A DNA stretch of 64,000 nt from NORP259 sp041398705 (GCA_041398705.1 JAWKUI010000001.1:310001-374000), one strand, 5' to 3'; numbered from the stretch's first letter, positions 26,010-35,613 are shown. Translations and numbers: made by a program. The notes: generated by a model not told the origin, from the sequence alone.

Positions 26010-26480
26010 GCCACGATGCCATCCGGCCCCCGGCGGGCCCGGAGTGCGGATTCCCATGGTTCGGCGCGCAACCGGACGGATCCACGTCACGGAAAGTGCT
26101 TCCGGTGCTGGAGCACGATCGAACGAGACGCGGGTATTCGATTCCGGGGCCAAGCGGCACATCTTGGCGGAGGATAGGCCGCGATGGGCGCCTTCCCTGC
26201 CACGCTTCGACGTTGGCGAACTTCCAGGAGTCGACATCCAGTTCGAACGGACGCCGAAGCGACGTTGACGCGAGCGTCAGCTTGCACGCCTACTTTTCCG
26301 CAGCAGTACTTCCGGCTTTGGCTAGCGACTCTTGCGATCAGCAAGCGCGGCAGGAATGTTCGAAAAACGTTGCGTGACCAACTCTGGTTTCCAGGAAACC
26401 AGCAACCGCGCTGAAGCAAAATCGGACACACGCAAGCGGAGGGCAATTGTTAGTCTCCGCGTATGGAAAGGAGAGAGTCC
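26010..26480. other. Non-coding gap of about 470 bases
   Basis: No plausible gene. It contains a perfect 19-bp palindrome (26384-26402) about 80 bases before the next start, and a strong Shine-Dalgarno at its end. Confidence 0.5.
26384..26402. promoter_or_regulatory. 19-bp perfect palindrome upstream of an oxidoreductase gene
   Basis: CTGGTTTCC-A-GGAAACCAG is a perfect palindrome with a one-base centre, 78 bases upstream of the ATG at 26481. No U-tract follows, so an operator is likelier than a terminator. The cognate regulator is unknown. Confidence 0.45.
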
Positions 26481-27479
26481 ATGTTTGCTGCCGTTTGCCC
26501 TGCATACGGCATTCCCGAGGTCGTGCGCTTCGAAGAGGTGGCGCGTCCGACGGCGAAGCCGCGCCAAGTGCGTGTGCGCGTCGTCGCGGCGGCGGTCACG
26601 TCCGGCGATGCCCGCATCCGCGCCGCGCGTTTCCCAGCGGGCTTTTCAATCGTCGCGCGCATGATGCTGGGCCTGCGCAAGCCCCGCCAACCGATCCTGG
26701 GGTCCGCCGTCGCCGGGTACGTCGACCAAGTTGGCGCCCAAGTCACGCGTTTCCATGGCGGTGAACCGGTGTTCGCCTTCAGCGGCATTCAGCAGGGGGC
26801 GCACGCCGAGTACCTGGTGCTCGACGAATCCGCCGCCCTGGCCCCCATGCCCGAGAACTGCACGCCGGAACAGGCCGCTGCGATTCCGTTCGGTGGCACG
26901 ACGGCGTTGTTCTTCCTGCGCGACCGCGCCGACCTGCAATCGGGCGAGACGCTGCTCGTCAACGGCGCATCGGGCGCCGTGGGCATCGCTGCCATCCAAC
27001 TCGGCAAACACTTCGGTGCCCGCGTGACCGCGGTGTGCTCCAGCGCCAACCGTGAATTGGCCCTGGCCCTCGGCGCCGACCAAGTGATCGACTACCGCAC
27101 GGTCGATTTCCGTGCGGGAGGCCAGCGTTGGGACGTGATCATGGACAACGTCGGCAACATCACCTACGGGCAGTGCAAACAGGTGCTGAACGAGGGTGGG
27201 CGCTTCCTGAACGTGGTCTCGAGTTTCGGCGAGCTGCTGGCCGGCCCGCTGCAGTCGATGTTCGGCAAACACAAGGTGCTCGGCGGCGTGGCCCCGGAAC
27301 GGGCCCAGGACATGGCCCTGCTGCGCGACCTGACCGAACTCGGGGTGCTGCGGCCGGTGGTCGACAGCGTGTATCCGTGGCAACAGATCCATGCCGCCTA
27401 CCACCGGGTCGATACGGGCCGCAAGGTGGGCAGCGTGATCCTGCGGATCATGCCGCCCGAGGCGGCCCCCGGCGCCTGA
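26481..27479 (+). CDS. Zinc-independent NAD(P)-dependent alcohol dehydrogenase/quinone oxidoreductase (MDR family)
   Basis: This 332-aa cytoplasmic oxidoreductase belongs to the medium-chain dehydrogenase/reductase superfamily. The N-terminal GroES-like domain (FAAVCPAYGIPEVVRFEEV, ILGSAVAGYVDQVG) is followed by the nucleotide-binding Rossmann domain with LLVNGASGAVGIAAIQLGK, the usual G-x-x-G/A motif for NADPH. No structural- or catalytic-zinc cysteine cluster is seen, placing it with the zinc-free quinone reductase/enoyl reductase branch. The start at 26481 (MFAAVC) is preferred over 26463 because AAGGAGAG lies at the right distance before it. Substrate unknown; no operon partner. Confidence 0.88.
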   Translation: MFAAVCPAYGIPEVVRFEEVARPTAKPRQVRVRVVAAAVTSGDARIRAARFPAGFSIVARMMLGLRKPRQPILGSAVAGYVDQVGAQVTRFHGGEPVFAFSGIQQGAHAEYLVLDESAALAPMPENCTPEQAAAIPFGGTTALFFLRDRADLQSGETLLVNGASGAVGIAAIQLGKHFGARVTAVCSSANRELALALGADQVIDYRTVDFRAGGQRWDVIMDNVGNITYGQCKQVLNEGGRFLNVVSSFGELLAGPLQSMFGKHKVLGGVAPERAQDMALLRDLTELGVLRPVVDSVYPWQQIHAAYHRVDTGRKVGSVILRIMPPEAAPGA

Positions 27480-27518
27480 GGTGACCCGCGGGGGCCAGAG
27501 GGACTACCATGGCGTGCC

Positions 27519-29477
27519 ATGGCGACCCAGCCCCCCGGACGACCCCGCGACCTGCGCCTTGCGATCGGCGTTTTGATTGCCGCGTTGCTGGGTCTGTGGG
27601 TTCTGCGGGAAGGCCCGCGTGCGCCCGGTTCCGGTTTGGAGCCGAAGCGCCCAGGCACCCCTCCGCCGGCGGAGGTTCAAGTCGGGCTGCTCGGGGTCGA
27701 AGACCCCGCACGAACCGCGAAATCCGATGTGCGCTCGATCGCCCAGCCGGGCTCGCCAAGCCCCGCACCCGACGGCTTCGAAACCCTGTCGGTGTTCCTG
27801 TTGCTCGAGGATGCGCGCGCGCATGACCGAGTGCCCTGGTATCCGGTTCGCGTGAGCCAAGCCGCCAAGGATGGGCGCACCGCCTGGAGCGCGGAGTACA
27901 CCAGCGACGAGGATGGCGGGAAGCTCGTGCTGAACATCGATCCCGATCGCGAAGTGCGCTTGAAGTTGGGCGATCCGGAGACCGGAACGGAAACCCTCAA
28001 CCTCCACTTCGGCACGGACCGCGATCCGGTTCGGATTCCATGCCCCGTCGGCCCGACCCTGCTCTTGGATCTGGAGCTCCCAGCCGGATACGGGTATGAA
28101 GACTTGGTCGCTGGACTTCAGGATCCTTCCGACCGGTTCGAAGCCTTGCGCCCCAAACCGGCCTCCAGTGGATCGGTGCACCCGCCCCACGAGGACGCGG
28201 ACCCAGCCTTTCCGTGGGTACGCTTCGGTAGGAACTACCGCCAGGCGCAGCAATCCTGGTTGACGGTCACCACCCGCGATGGTCGCTATCGGGCCGAAAC
28301 CGATTGCACGGCCTATGGCTTCGTTCGCAAGCCCGTGAAATTGCGTCTGCGCCCTTCCACTACGTTACGCGGCCGTATTCTTGCCGCCCAGGGCATCGAT
28401 GGCGCCCTCGAATTGCAACCCGCGGACGCCAGGGTGCGCATCGTGCAGGTAGTGAATGAAGAACAGGGCGAGCATCCGAAAGCCATGGAAGCGGAGTGCG
28501 ACGAACAGGGCCGTTTCCTCTTTTCGGACGTACCCACGGGCCAGTGGGAGCTAGGTGCCACCGACATCGATTGGGCCTGCGGCACCGCGAAGTTTTCCGT
28601 CCACCCGGGCCCCAACGACTTGGGCGACCTCGTCTTGGAACCCCGCGGTCCCGAATGCACCCTGCGAGGCACGATCCTCTTCGATCCTGGCGCCCTCGAC
28701 TTGGCGTTCTGCGTTGTCTCTGCAACGCCGCTCGCCAACAAGCTGACCCCGTCAAAAGACGAACTCGAGACATTCCTGGTCATCGAAGAAGGCACTCCGG
28801 GTCGCGCCACCTTTGCGATCGAAGGCGTATCAACCGGCCCCTGCTGGTTGGCGATCCAACCGAACCTCGGCATCGATGAGTCCCCCGTTGGCGGGGGAAC
28901 TACCCTCGGATACGTTGCGGTTGCCGACCCCACGCTCCCGGTGGAAATCGACCTCAGGGGCCAATACCGAGGGATTGGTTTCCAGTTCGCAACCGGGGAG
29001 GGCTCGGATGCGGAATCCGAAGTGGATATCTTCGTCCGATCGAATGGCAACTGGAGCCAAGATGGGTCCCTCTTCTTCAACGGCGCTTCGATAGCCACCT
29101 CCCCGGCCAACGACTTCGTGGTGCTGCTGGGCAGATCCAAACAGACCCTGATTGACTTCGGCACGATTCAACGTGCCTGGCAAAACGCCGGAGACGCCAA
29201 CGCGTACATCTCAGTCCCTTCACTGAACCAAGTCGGCCCCGCCATCGAAGTCATCGATGCGGAATCAGGACGCCGACTCACGGGCGTCCCCATCTTCCAT
29301 GGCACCGAGACCCTCGGCACGACCGGGCCCCACGGACTCCTCTTGCCCAGCATCGAAACGAACCCGGCTTCGCTCACCGTGCCCACGCCCGGCTACGATC
29401 CCCACCCCACAACCTTCCGGCCCAGGGGGGGTCACGTTCCCGTGCTCCAATTGCACCTCCGCCGCAAGCAGGACTAA
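27519..29477 (+). CDS. Membrane-anchored protein with carboxypeptidase-regulatory-like modules
   Basis: This 652-aa protein has a basic N-terminus (MATQPPGRPRDLR) and a single transmembrane segment (LAIGVLIAALLGLWVL). A Pro-rich linker and a large extracytoplasmic beta-rich region follow. Within it, TTLRGRILAAQGIDGALELQ followed by DEQGRFLFSDVPTGQWELG is a carboxypeptidase-regulatory-like fold, echoing the protein at 6398-8296. A late segment (AIEVIDAESGRRLTGVPIFH...GLLLPSIETN) looks like a second such module. No enzyme motif. It converges on the equally long 29840-31798 gene. A 47-codon reading frame begins four bases after its stop. Confidence 0.72.
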   Translation: MATQPPGRPRDLRLAIGVLIAALLGLWVLREGPRAPGSGLEPKRPGTPPPAEVQVGLLGVEDPARTAKSDVRSIAQPGSPSPAPDGFETLSVFLLLEDARAHDRVPWYPVRVSQAAKDGRTAWSAEYTSDEDGGKLVLNIDPDREVRLKLGDPETGTETLNLHFGTDRDPVRIPCPVGPTLLLDLELPAGYGYEDLVAGLQDPSDRFEALRPKPASSGSVHPPHEDADPAFPWVRFGRNYRQAQQSWLTVTTRDGRYRAETDCTAYGFVRKPVKLRLRPSTTLRGRILAAQGIDGALELQPADARVRIVQVVNEEQGEHPKAMEAECDEQGRFLFSDVPTGQWELGATDIDWACGTAKFSVHPGPNDLGDLVLEPRGPECTLRGTILFDPGALDLAFCVVSATPLANKLTPSKDELETFLVIEEGTPGRATFAIEGVSTGPCWLAIQPNLGIDESPVGGGTTLGYVAVADPTLPVEIDLRGQYRGIGFQFATGEGSDAESEVDIFVRSNGNWSQDGSLFFNGASIATSPANDFVVLLGRSKQTLIDFGTIQRAWQNAGDANAYISVPSLNQVGPAIEVIDAESGRRLTGVPIFHGTETLGTTGPHGLLLPSIETNPASLTVPTPGYDPHPTTFRPRGGHVPVLQLHLRRKQD

Positions 29478-29481
29478 CCCC

Positions 29482-29625
29482 GTGCCGCCCCCCTCCCCGC
29501 GCCGCCCTTCCCGCTGGATCTGGCTGCTCTGGACCCTGCTCTTCCTGGCCCTCTTCGCGTCCGTCGCTGGGCCGATCTGGTGGACAGCGTTCCACGGTGG
29601 TCCGCTTGAGGAGCCTGCGGAATAG
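29482..29625 (+). CDS. Possible 47-aa membrane peptide
   Basis: A GTG-initiated frame starts four bases after the preceding stop and encodes a basic, Pro-rich N-terminus (MPPPSPRRPSR) then one hydrophobic helix (WIWLLWTLLFLALFASVAGP) and an acidic end. Tight spacing and a convincing transmembrane helix favour a real gene; the GTG start and lack of a clear Shine-Dalgarno weaken it. It would be co-transcribed with the 652-aa anchored protein. Confidence 0.45.
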   Translation: MPPPSPRRPSRWIWLLWTLLFLALFASVAGPIWWTAFHGGPLEEPAE

Positions 29626-29839
29626 AGCCCCGGTCGGGAACCCGCAATCGCAACGGACCCCAGAGTACACTCAACATTCAAGTTGAGTTGTGTTCGAGTG
29701 CCACGGCTCAGAGTTCTCCCCCGGATCCGCTCCCGGGAGTGCCGCCCTTCGGTGCGATATCCGAGGACTCTGGGTGGGCTCATGCGGGTTATGGTCGATT
29801 GTTCGCACTGCTCTGAACCCTGCACATTCGACTCCTTGA

Positions 29840-31798
29840 TCAATCGATGAGAAACCCGTTCTCACGGTTCGGCTTCATGAACTTCCGGATCGCGTCCCCT
29901 CCATCCGTGTGAGTCTCCGACCACCACTGAATCCCTTCTACTGGGGTGTCTACTCCGTAGAAGATTTCCTGGGTTCCGATAACTCGCCCCATGTGTACGG
30001 TTACGCCCTTCCAGGTGAATCCAAACCGCACCGGCCCATAGGCAAGGGATTGCTCGGAGACGATGACCGTGAAATGGAACCGCTCGGAAGGAACTTCGGC
30101 CCACTGCCCTGCCGACCATTCAAGATAGCGGAGGGGGCCATTCGGGGATTTCAGAGCCATCCCAAGTCCGCTCGATTGGGCCTGCTGCAACCGATGGCGT
30201 AGGGAGGCGCGGTCTTCGTCCTCAACCAGAGCAAGGGCTGCGCGCGGGCTCTGTCCCTCCGAAGGCAACGGCCATGAGAGCATTTGAAGTGAATCCGCGT
30301 CGTCTCCGCCAATGAATACCTCTTCGAACGGTTGATCCGGAGCGTGCAGCAAGTAAACAACGAGCTCATTCGCGACCTCTTCCAGGCGTACCACGCCCAG
30401 ATCCAATTGGGCATCCAGGCCGTTCCAGGCAAATGGAATGTATGTTTCCGCGAAGCCCGGAGTATGAATTCGGATGGTTCCGGAACGCGGCGGTGGCCAC
30501 GCCGCGGAATCACTATCGGGGAGATCGTTGTATGCGGGGAAGCGACATTCTCCTTGCTCGCTGGATTCTGTGTAGAAATGACTGCTCCATTGCAGCGCCG
30601 AGGTGTCACTTTCATCCCCGAAGCGCACATCGATCCGGCTGTTTGATGCGAATACGGGGGCACCATCCGGAGAACGTAGGAGTTGCAAACGGATGGTGAA
30701 GTTCCGGTGCGTCGGAACCTCGATTCTCTGGCCTTGGAATTCGAAGATGCTCCGTCCGAAGTTCTTCATGCTGGAGGTGCGGGCAGTCAGGACGTACCGG
30801 CGTCCAAACACGACGTCTTCGAAGCTATGGAGGCGCGTGTAGCTGCAACTCGTTTCCCTTTGGGCCTCCATGAAAGCGGATTGAATGGCGAGCGTGCCCC
30901 ATGGAAACTGCAGCTTCTCCTCCATACGTTGGCCAGGGACATCCCCGGCAGGGGTTAGATGCCAGATCCACTGCTTCTTGCGGCGCTCGTCGACCTTCAC
31001 CCGGTCCACCTTGGCCCAAAGCGTGTCGCTCTTCGCCGGCGCCAACCAACGCTCCGGAACCTGGGCAACATCGGCTTGCCCCTCGTTAGGTTTCCAGGTC
31101 ACGGCCAACACTCTGCCATTGCGCAACGCCGCGTGAATGTCCACGTAACCCTCGGTGGAGCGCTCCCCGAGCGGCCTAGACACAGCATATCGCAGCTCGC
31201 CATCGTCCGTTGAGGTGCAGAGCCTGAGGGTTTTGGCCCCTGGTCCGACCAACTCGATCACGACGCGGTTCGGGTTGATTTTCGTGCCCTGGACCTCAGC
31301 CTTGAGCACCAACTGCGCATCGGGCTGCATCAGGAGCTCGCCGGCACCTGGGGGAATGTGCAACGTTTGGTGCCCCTCGGCTTTGAACCTCCGCCCCACC
31401 TCAGCTGGAGCCAGTTCGACTTCCATCCCCAAGACACCCGCCTCCACCCAGCGGCTTCGGTGGGGGCTGTACAACTCACATCCGGAGAGCAAGAATCCGC
31501 CCGCCGAACGAATCCGTACGGTCTCTGCTTGCGGAGAGTTCGGCTCCAATGCGGCCGTGTCGGGTTTCTCAGTCACAGAGCGAATTGCTTCGCCAAGACT
31601 TCCGCCAGCCTCTTCGCCCACCAACGCACCTTCTTTCGGGTGCATAGAGATCTTCCCATGTACCAACGAAGGCACGGCCCAAGGAGGTTGGCTGGATCCA
31701 ATTAGAACCGTGACAATCCACAGTATCGCAAGCACTGTTGCCAGTGCCACAATTCCGATGATCGCGTTCCTTCCCTTCGGGTCATGCATTTTGGGCAA
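29840..31798 (-). CDS. Membrane-anchored envelope protein, unknown function
   Basis: This 652-aa protein has a short cytoplasmic N-terminus, one transmembrane helix (AIIGIVALATVLAILWIVTV) and a long extracytoplasmic region rich in beta strands. The topology and length match its convergent neighbour at 27519-29477, though no direct repeat motif is obvious. Start: the TTG at 31798 has GGGAG eight bases upstream, better placed than for the in-frame ATG at 31789. That Shine-Dalgarno abuts the apparent true stop (31811) of the frameshift-corrected upstream gene, implying an operon. No enzymatic motif recognised. Confidence 0.7.
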   Translation of the reverse strand: MPKMHDPKGRNAIIGIVALATVLAILWIVTVLIGSSQPPWAVPSLVHGKISMHPKEGALVGEEAGGSLGEAIRSVTEKPDTAALEPNSPQAETVRIRSAGGFLLSGCELYSPHRSRWVEAGVLGMEVELAPAEVGRRFKAEGHQTLHIPPGAGELLMQPDAQLVLKAEVQGTKINPNRVVIELVGPGAKTLRLCTSTDDGELRYAVSRPLGERSTEGYVDIHAALRNGRVLAVTWKPNEGQADVAQVPERWLAPAKSDTLWAKVDRVKVDERRKKQWIWHLTPAGDVPGQRMEEKLQFPWGTLAIQSAFMEAQRETSCSYTRLHSFEDVVFGRRYVLTARTSSMKNFGRSIFEFQGQRIEVPTHRNFTIRLQLLRSPDGAPVFASNSRIDVRFGDESDTSALQWSSHFYTESSEQGECRFPAYNDLPDSDSAAWPPPRSGTIRIHTPGFAETYIPFAWNGLDAQLDLGVVRLEEVANELVVYLLHAPDQPFEEVFIGGDDADSLQMLSWPLPSEGQSPRAALALVEDEDRASLRHRLQQAQSSGLGMALKSPNGPLRYLEWSAGQWAEVPSERFHFTVIVSEQSLAYGPVRFGFTWKGVTVHMGRVIGTQEIFYGVDTPVEGIQWWSETHTDGGDAIRKFMKPNRENGFLID

Positions 31799-31810
31799 CG
31801 TCGGTTCTCC

Positions 31811-31985
31811 CTACGGCAAAATCACAAAGTATTGCCCAAAGCTCGTCTGACCGTTGCCCGGGCCGAAGGTCACCGAGCCGGGGTTCCCAGGAGTGGCAGA
31901 GATTGCTTGGGCTACGGCGGCTGACCAGGGGCCGTGGTTGCCGTGGTCGCGGCGCACGAGGGTGATGGCGGAGGGGCGGCGGCTT
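31811..31985 (-). other. Displaced C-terminal coding frame of the 31912-35613 gene
   Basis: In the frame next to the annotated one, this stretch encodes a sensible protein end: PSAITLVRRDHGNHGPWSAA, then ...GSVTFGPGNGQTSFGQYFVILP, stopping at 31811. The annotated frame over the same DNA is instead low-complexity (PPPSPSCAATTATTAPGQPP). A one-base slip in the C/G-rich run around 31960-31985 would restore a continuous gene ending 12 bases before the next start. Confidence 0.6.
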
Positions 31986-34900
31986 GGGCGGGGGTGAGGG
32001 GGAGTTGGAAGGTCAGGCTGAGGGGCTCGCTGAAGGTGGGGTTCAAGCTGAAGCTGTGCACGAGCCAATAGGGGCCGGAAGTGGCGCCGGGGGGCAGGAT
32101 GTTGGGATCCTGGTCCAGACGGGTGGCGCAGAGTTCACCGTTCGGGAGGGTGCCGGCTGGGTCGAAGTCGAGGGTGAGGCCGGTGGTGCCGAAGGCATAG
32201 GTGCCGGGGAAGAGTACGGCTTGGCGGAAGCTGGTCCCGCCGCCAACGGGGGCGTCCGAGGAGAGACGCTGCACGTTGCCCAGGAGGTGTGCGTGGTTGA
32301 CGCCTACGCGGTCGGTCACCACGCCGGAACTGCGATTGAACTGCCAGTAGGCCAGCAAAGCCGGGTCCGCCTGGGGGTCGCGGGTGAGGTGCATCAACTC
32401 GCGGATCTCGCTGGGATTCAGCGTGCGGCTGTAGATCGAGACCTCGTCCATTTCCCCCAGGAAGCGACGGGCCCCGAAGTTCGGGTCAGCGCCGAAGACG
32501 AGCAAGGCATCGAAGGGATTGGCTTGGTGCGTGCCGTTGTGCACGGCCTGTACCCCGTTGAGGAACAGGCTCGCTTGATTCGGGCTTACGGTGAGGGCCA
32601 CGTGCGCCCACTCGCCGTCGGGCACGATCAGTCCGCTGCTCCAGCTGTATTGCCCGCTGTACCAGTGGTAGCCGAGTTCGTTGTTCGGCCGGAAGTTGAG
32701 GCCCGCGGCCTTGGTTCCGCGGGTGAAAACGATGCCGGCATAATCCGGCTGCAAACCGGACCGCTTGATCCAGGCGCTGATCGTGAAGGCATTGCTCGTG
32801 AGGCCCAGCGGCGCGGTGGTGGCCACGTAGTCTGCGCTGGTGCCGCCGAAGGAGATCGCGTTGCCCGCAACGGTTTCCGCCGCACACTCATCCGCCACGG
32901 TGATCTGCACCGAGCCGGAATCCACCAGACCGCCCTGGGTCACCGTCAGCGTCGCCGTGTAGGTGCCCGGCGCGGGGAAGGTCGCCTGCACTTCGCGCTC
33001 GTTCAGCGCACTGGTCCACGCGGCGCCGGGGATCGACCATTGATACGTCGAACTGCCCCGGGCCACCGAATAACTGTCGAATTCGACCACATCCCGCAGG
33101 CAGACCTGCGTCTTGCCATTCACGAACGGCTGCGCCATGGGCGGCTGCTCGGGTTCATAGAACTCGATCTCCCAGGCGCCCCGGTTTCCGCCCCAGCGCA
33201 GCTTGCCGTCGCGATAGAAGGGCAGGATCTTGATCGGTTTGGCGCTCGCTGGCAATCCAGCCGAGTAGTCCTGCCACTCGCTCATGTGTTCATTGCGATA
33301 GAACACCCGCGCGGGAAGACTGCCCGTATCACCGCAGCGCGACGCGATGTAGATGCCCCCATCGGTGCCCGCTTGGTGCGCAATCGCCGCCCAGACCCGG
33401 CCCCCCAGGGCCGGAGTGGTCCAATCCGTCCAAGTGGATCCACCGTCCCCCGACCGGAACACACGGCCCACGGTCGAAGTGGCCGCGGCCCGTTGATTGA
33501 GAATCCACACCACGTCGCGATCGAGCGAGCTCGCCGCCACCCGCAGATTCTGACTGTGCCAGTCGGTCAAACCGCCCGGCAGGGTCATCTCCCAAAAGGA
33601 ATGACCCCGATCCGTCGAGCGATAAAAGCCGTCGTCCGCCGCCAGGTAGATGAAATCGCCATCCGCCCGGGAGATGTCGAAGTGGTACGGCTTGCCGGCG
33701 ATTGTTGCGAGCGCTTCCCAGGAAGCCCCACCGTCCTGCGAACGCCAGAACGAGTTGCCCGAGCCGAGATAGACCGTCATGTAGTCCTCCAGGTCGACCA
33801 TCACCCGGCTGAACGCGTCCCCGTAGTAGTAGTTCTGGGGAAACTTGGTGAAGGCGAACGTGCCCTCCGGCGCCTGATCGATCTGACTCGGCAGAATCAG
33901 CTCGGAGATATCATCGAACGCCGCAAATCGTTCGCGGCCGTGCAGAGCCCAGCCCGTCACACTCTCCGCGCCGCCCAGCCGCAGGGCCACATGCGCGGGG
34001 TAGTTCTCGTGCATGGCCGTATTGCCGTTGTGGTAGCGGCCTCCCACCAGATAGTCCTCGTTCCAGCCCTGCGCAAACCCCCAGAAGTTGGTGCCATCCA
34101 ACCCATTGATGCGCGGCTCCCACTGGCTGGTCGTGCCGTAGAAGTCGGTCGAGAAATTCGTGCCCCCATCGGTGGCGATCCAGGTGTTCTCCGTCGCGCC
34201 GTCGAGCACGGAAATCATGCATTGGATGTCGGGATGGATGCCGAACGGGCCCGTGTACCCCCCCACGGCTGTCCACGTGCCGCCACCGTCACCCGTCGAG
34301 TACGCCGTCGTCGTCGCCGCGATCACCTTCTCGGGATCCAACTGCGACGCCACCACATCGAGGTCGTAGTACCCCTGGCCATTGGTCAAGGGCAGATTCC
34401 CTCCCCCGATCGCCGCCGTGGTCCAATGGGCCGCGCTATCGGTACTTTTGAGCAAGTACGGTTTGGTATCCGCCCCCGTGCCATCGTGGGTCAAGAGCAA
34501 CGCGTACACGTAGTCCGGATCCGCCTGGCTCACGCACAGTCGCCCGCCGCTTTGCTCGTAGACGTTTGGCCAGCCGCTCATGGCCAAGGGGAAGGTACTG
34601 CCCCCATCGGTCGACTTGCGGAAGCTGAACGTATCCGGTGTTCCCGTGCGCTGCAGGACGTATAGCGTAGTCCCGCCGCCCGGCCGATAGAGCACGTCGT
34701 CGACCTGCCCGAGCAACGCAACGGCCCAGTTGGCCCCACCATCCAAACTGCGATAGAGGCCCTGCGCAGTGCCCGCAAACACCGTCCCGGGCACCGTCGG
34801 GCTGACCGCCATCGAATTGCAGCTAAGTCCAGCCCCCGTCAGCACCACGCTCCAACTGCGCCCGCCGTTGACGGTTTTCATCACATCGGTACTCGTGGCG

Positions 34901-35613
34901 GCATAAACGATGTCGGCATCGAGCGGATCGATCGCAACCGACAAGATCGCTTTCGACCAGTTGAAGTTGTCGAAGGGCGTCCAATTCAGGCCCTTGTCGA
35001 CGGATTTGTAGAGCACTCCGGTTTCGCTGCCGCAGTACAGGATCGACGGATTCGAGGGCGCAGCATCGATGCAGTAGATATTCACTTGCCACGGAGCATC
35101 GGGCTGGCTGGCATTGTGATCCGCGCGCCAGATCGTGCGTTTCGGGCCCACAAACCTCCAGCGATGGGCCGGAGCGATGGTTTCGATTGGCTGCTGTGGA
35201 CCCGCCGCCCGCGCGGCAATCAGGTTCTGCGTGCTCCAGACGCGCACCATTCCGAAGTCATCGACGAAGTCCTGGGCCGCCTGGTACCACTGGTGGAAGA
35301 ACTTCGCGTAGGGATCGCGCTCCAGGTCCTCCAGTGGGGCATCCACGTCGCGCGTCGCGTAGTACTCGGCGAAGGCCTTCTGCAGCCCAAGCATGTCGAC
35401 CGGGTCGGAGTACAGCATGCGCACGTGTTTGGGCATGCCTTCGGCGGCGTCGGGCACGGTGGCGCGATCGATGAAGTGCCACTGGGGCAGAACCGGCTGC
35501 TGCTTGGCGGCCTGCGGGGCCGTTTTGCCTTGGGACCGGGTGTTTTGCTGCGGGTGCGCTATGGCAATGGAAGCAAACAGGGCAAGCAGCGGGACCAGTT
35601 GGAGGATCTTCAT
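31912..35613 (-). CDS. Large secreted photosystem-repeat/PKD/LamG protein (3' end probably frameshifted)
   Basis: This 1233-aa exported protein starts with a signal peptide at 35613 (MKILQLVPLLALFASIAIAH), preferred over the longer frame to 35691. The N-terminal two thirds are BNR/sortilin-like propeller repeats with the Asp-box pattern (KSVDKGLNWTPF, KTVNGGRSWSVV, RSLDGGANWAVA, RSQDGGASWEAL, RSTDRGHSFWEM, RSGDGGSTWTDW). A PKD domain follows (CLRDVVEFDSYSVARGSSTY...TYTATLTVTQGG). A LamG/concanavalin-like domain comes next (AISFGGTSADYVATTAPLGL...WAHVALTVSPNQASLFLNG). The C-terminus in this frame is low-complexity, and the proper end lies in another frame (to 31811). Probably a secreted glycan-binding or degrading protein; no catalytic residues are identified. 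Confidence 0.82.
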   Translation of the reverse strand: MKILQLVPLLALFASIAIAHPQQNTRSQGKTAPQAAKQQPVLPQWHFIDRATVPDAAEGMPKHVRMLYSDPVDMLGLQKAFAEYYATRDVDAPLEDLERDPYAKFFHQWYQAAQDFVDDFGMVRVWSTQNLIAARAAGPQQPIETIAPAHRWRFVGPKRTIWRADHNASQPDAPWQVNIYCIDAAPSNPSILYCGSETGVLYKSVDKGLNWTPFDNFNWSKAILSVAIDPLDADIVYAATSTDVMKTVNGGRSWSVVLTGAGLSCNSMAVSPTVPGTVFAGTAQGLYRSLDGGANWAVALLGQVDDVLYRPGGGTTLYVLQRTGTPDTFSFRKSTDGGSTFPLAMSGWPNVYEQSGGRLCVSQADPDYVYALLLTHDGTGADTKPYLLKSTDSAAHWTTAAIGGGNLPLTNGQGYYDLDVVASQLDPEKVIAATTTAYSTGDGGGTWTAVGGYTGPFGIHPDIQCMISVLDGATENTWIATDGGTNFSTDFYGTTSQWEPRINGLDGTNFWGFAQGWNEDYLVGGRYHNGNTAMHENYPAHVALRLGGAESVTGWALHGRERFAAFDDISELILPSQIDQAPEGTFAFTKFPQNYYYGDAFSRVMVDLEDYMTVYLGSGNSFWRSQDGGASWEALATIAGKPYHFDISRADGDFIYLAADDGFYRSTDRGHSFWEMTLPGGLTDWHSQNLRVAASSLDRDVVWILNQRAAATSTVGRVFRSGDGGSTWTDWTTPALGGRVWAAIAHQAGTDGGIYIASRCGDTGSLPARVFYRNEHMSEWQDYSAGLPASAKPIKILPFYRDGKLRWGGNRGAWEIEFYEPEQPPMAQPFVNGKTQVCLRDVVEFDSYSVARGSSTYQWSIPGAAWTSALNEREVQATFPAPGTYTATLTVTQGGLVDSGSVQITVADECAAETVAGNAISFGGTSADYVATTAPLGLTSNAFTISAWIKRSGLQPDYAGIVFTRGTKAAGLNFRPNNELGYHWYSGQYSWSSGLIVPDGEWAHVALTVSPNQASLFLNGVQAVHNGTHQANPFDALLVFGADPNFGARRFLGEMDEVSIYSRTLNPSEIRELMHLTRDPQADPALLAYWQFNRSSGVVTDRVGVNHAHLLGNVQRLSSDAPVGGGTSFRQAVLFPGTYAFGTTGLTLDFDPAGTLPNGELCATRLDQDPNILPPGATSGPYWLVHSFSLNPTFSEPLSLTFQLPLTPAQAAAPPPSPSCAATTATTAPGQPP

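Noticed and set aside
31984..34665. An 893-codon open frame antisense to the propeller/PKD/LamG gene
   Set aside because: Same artefact. The sense strand has repeats, signal peptide and recognisable domains; this frame has none.
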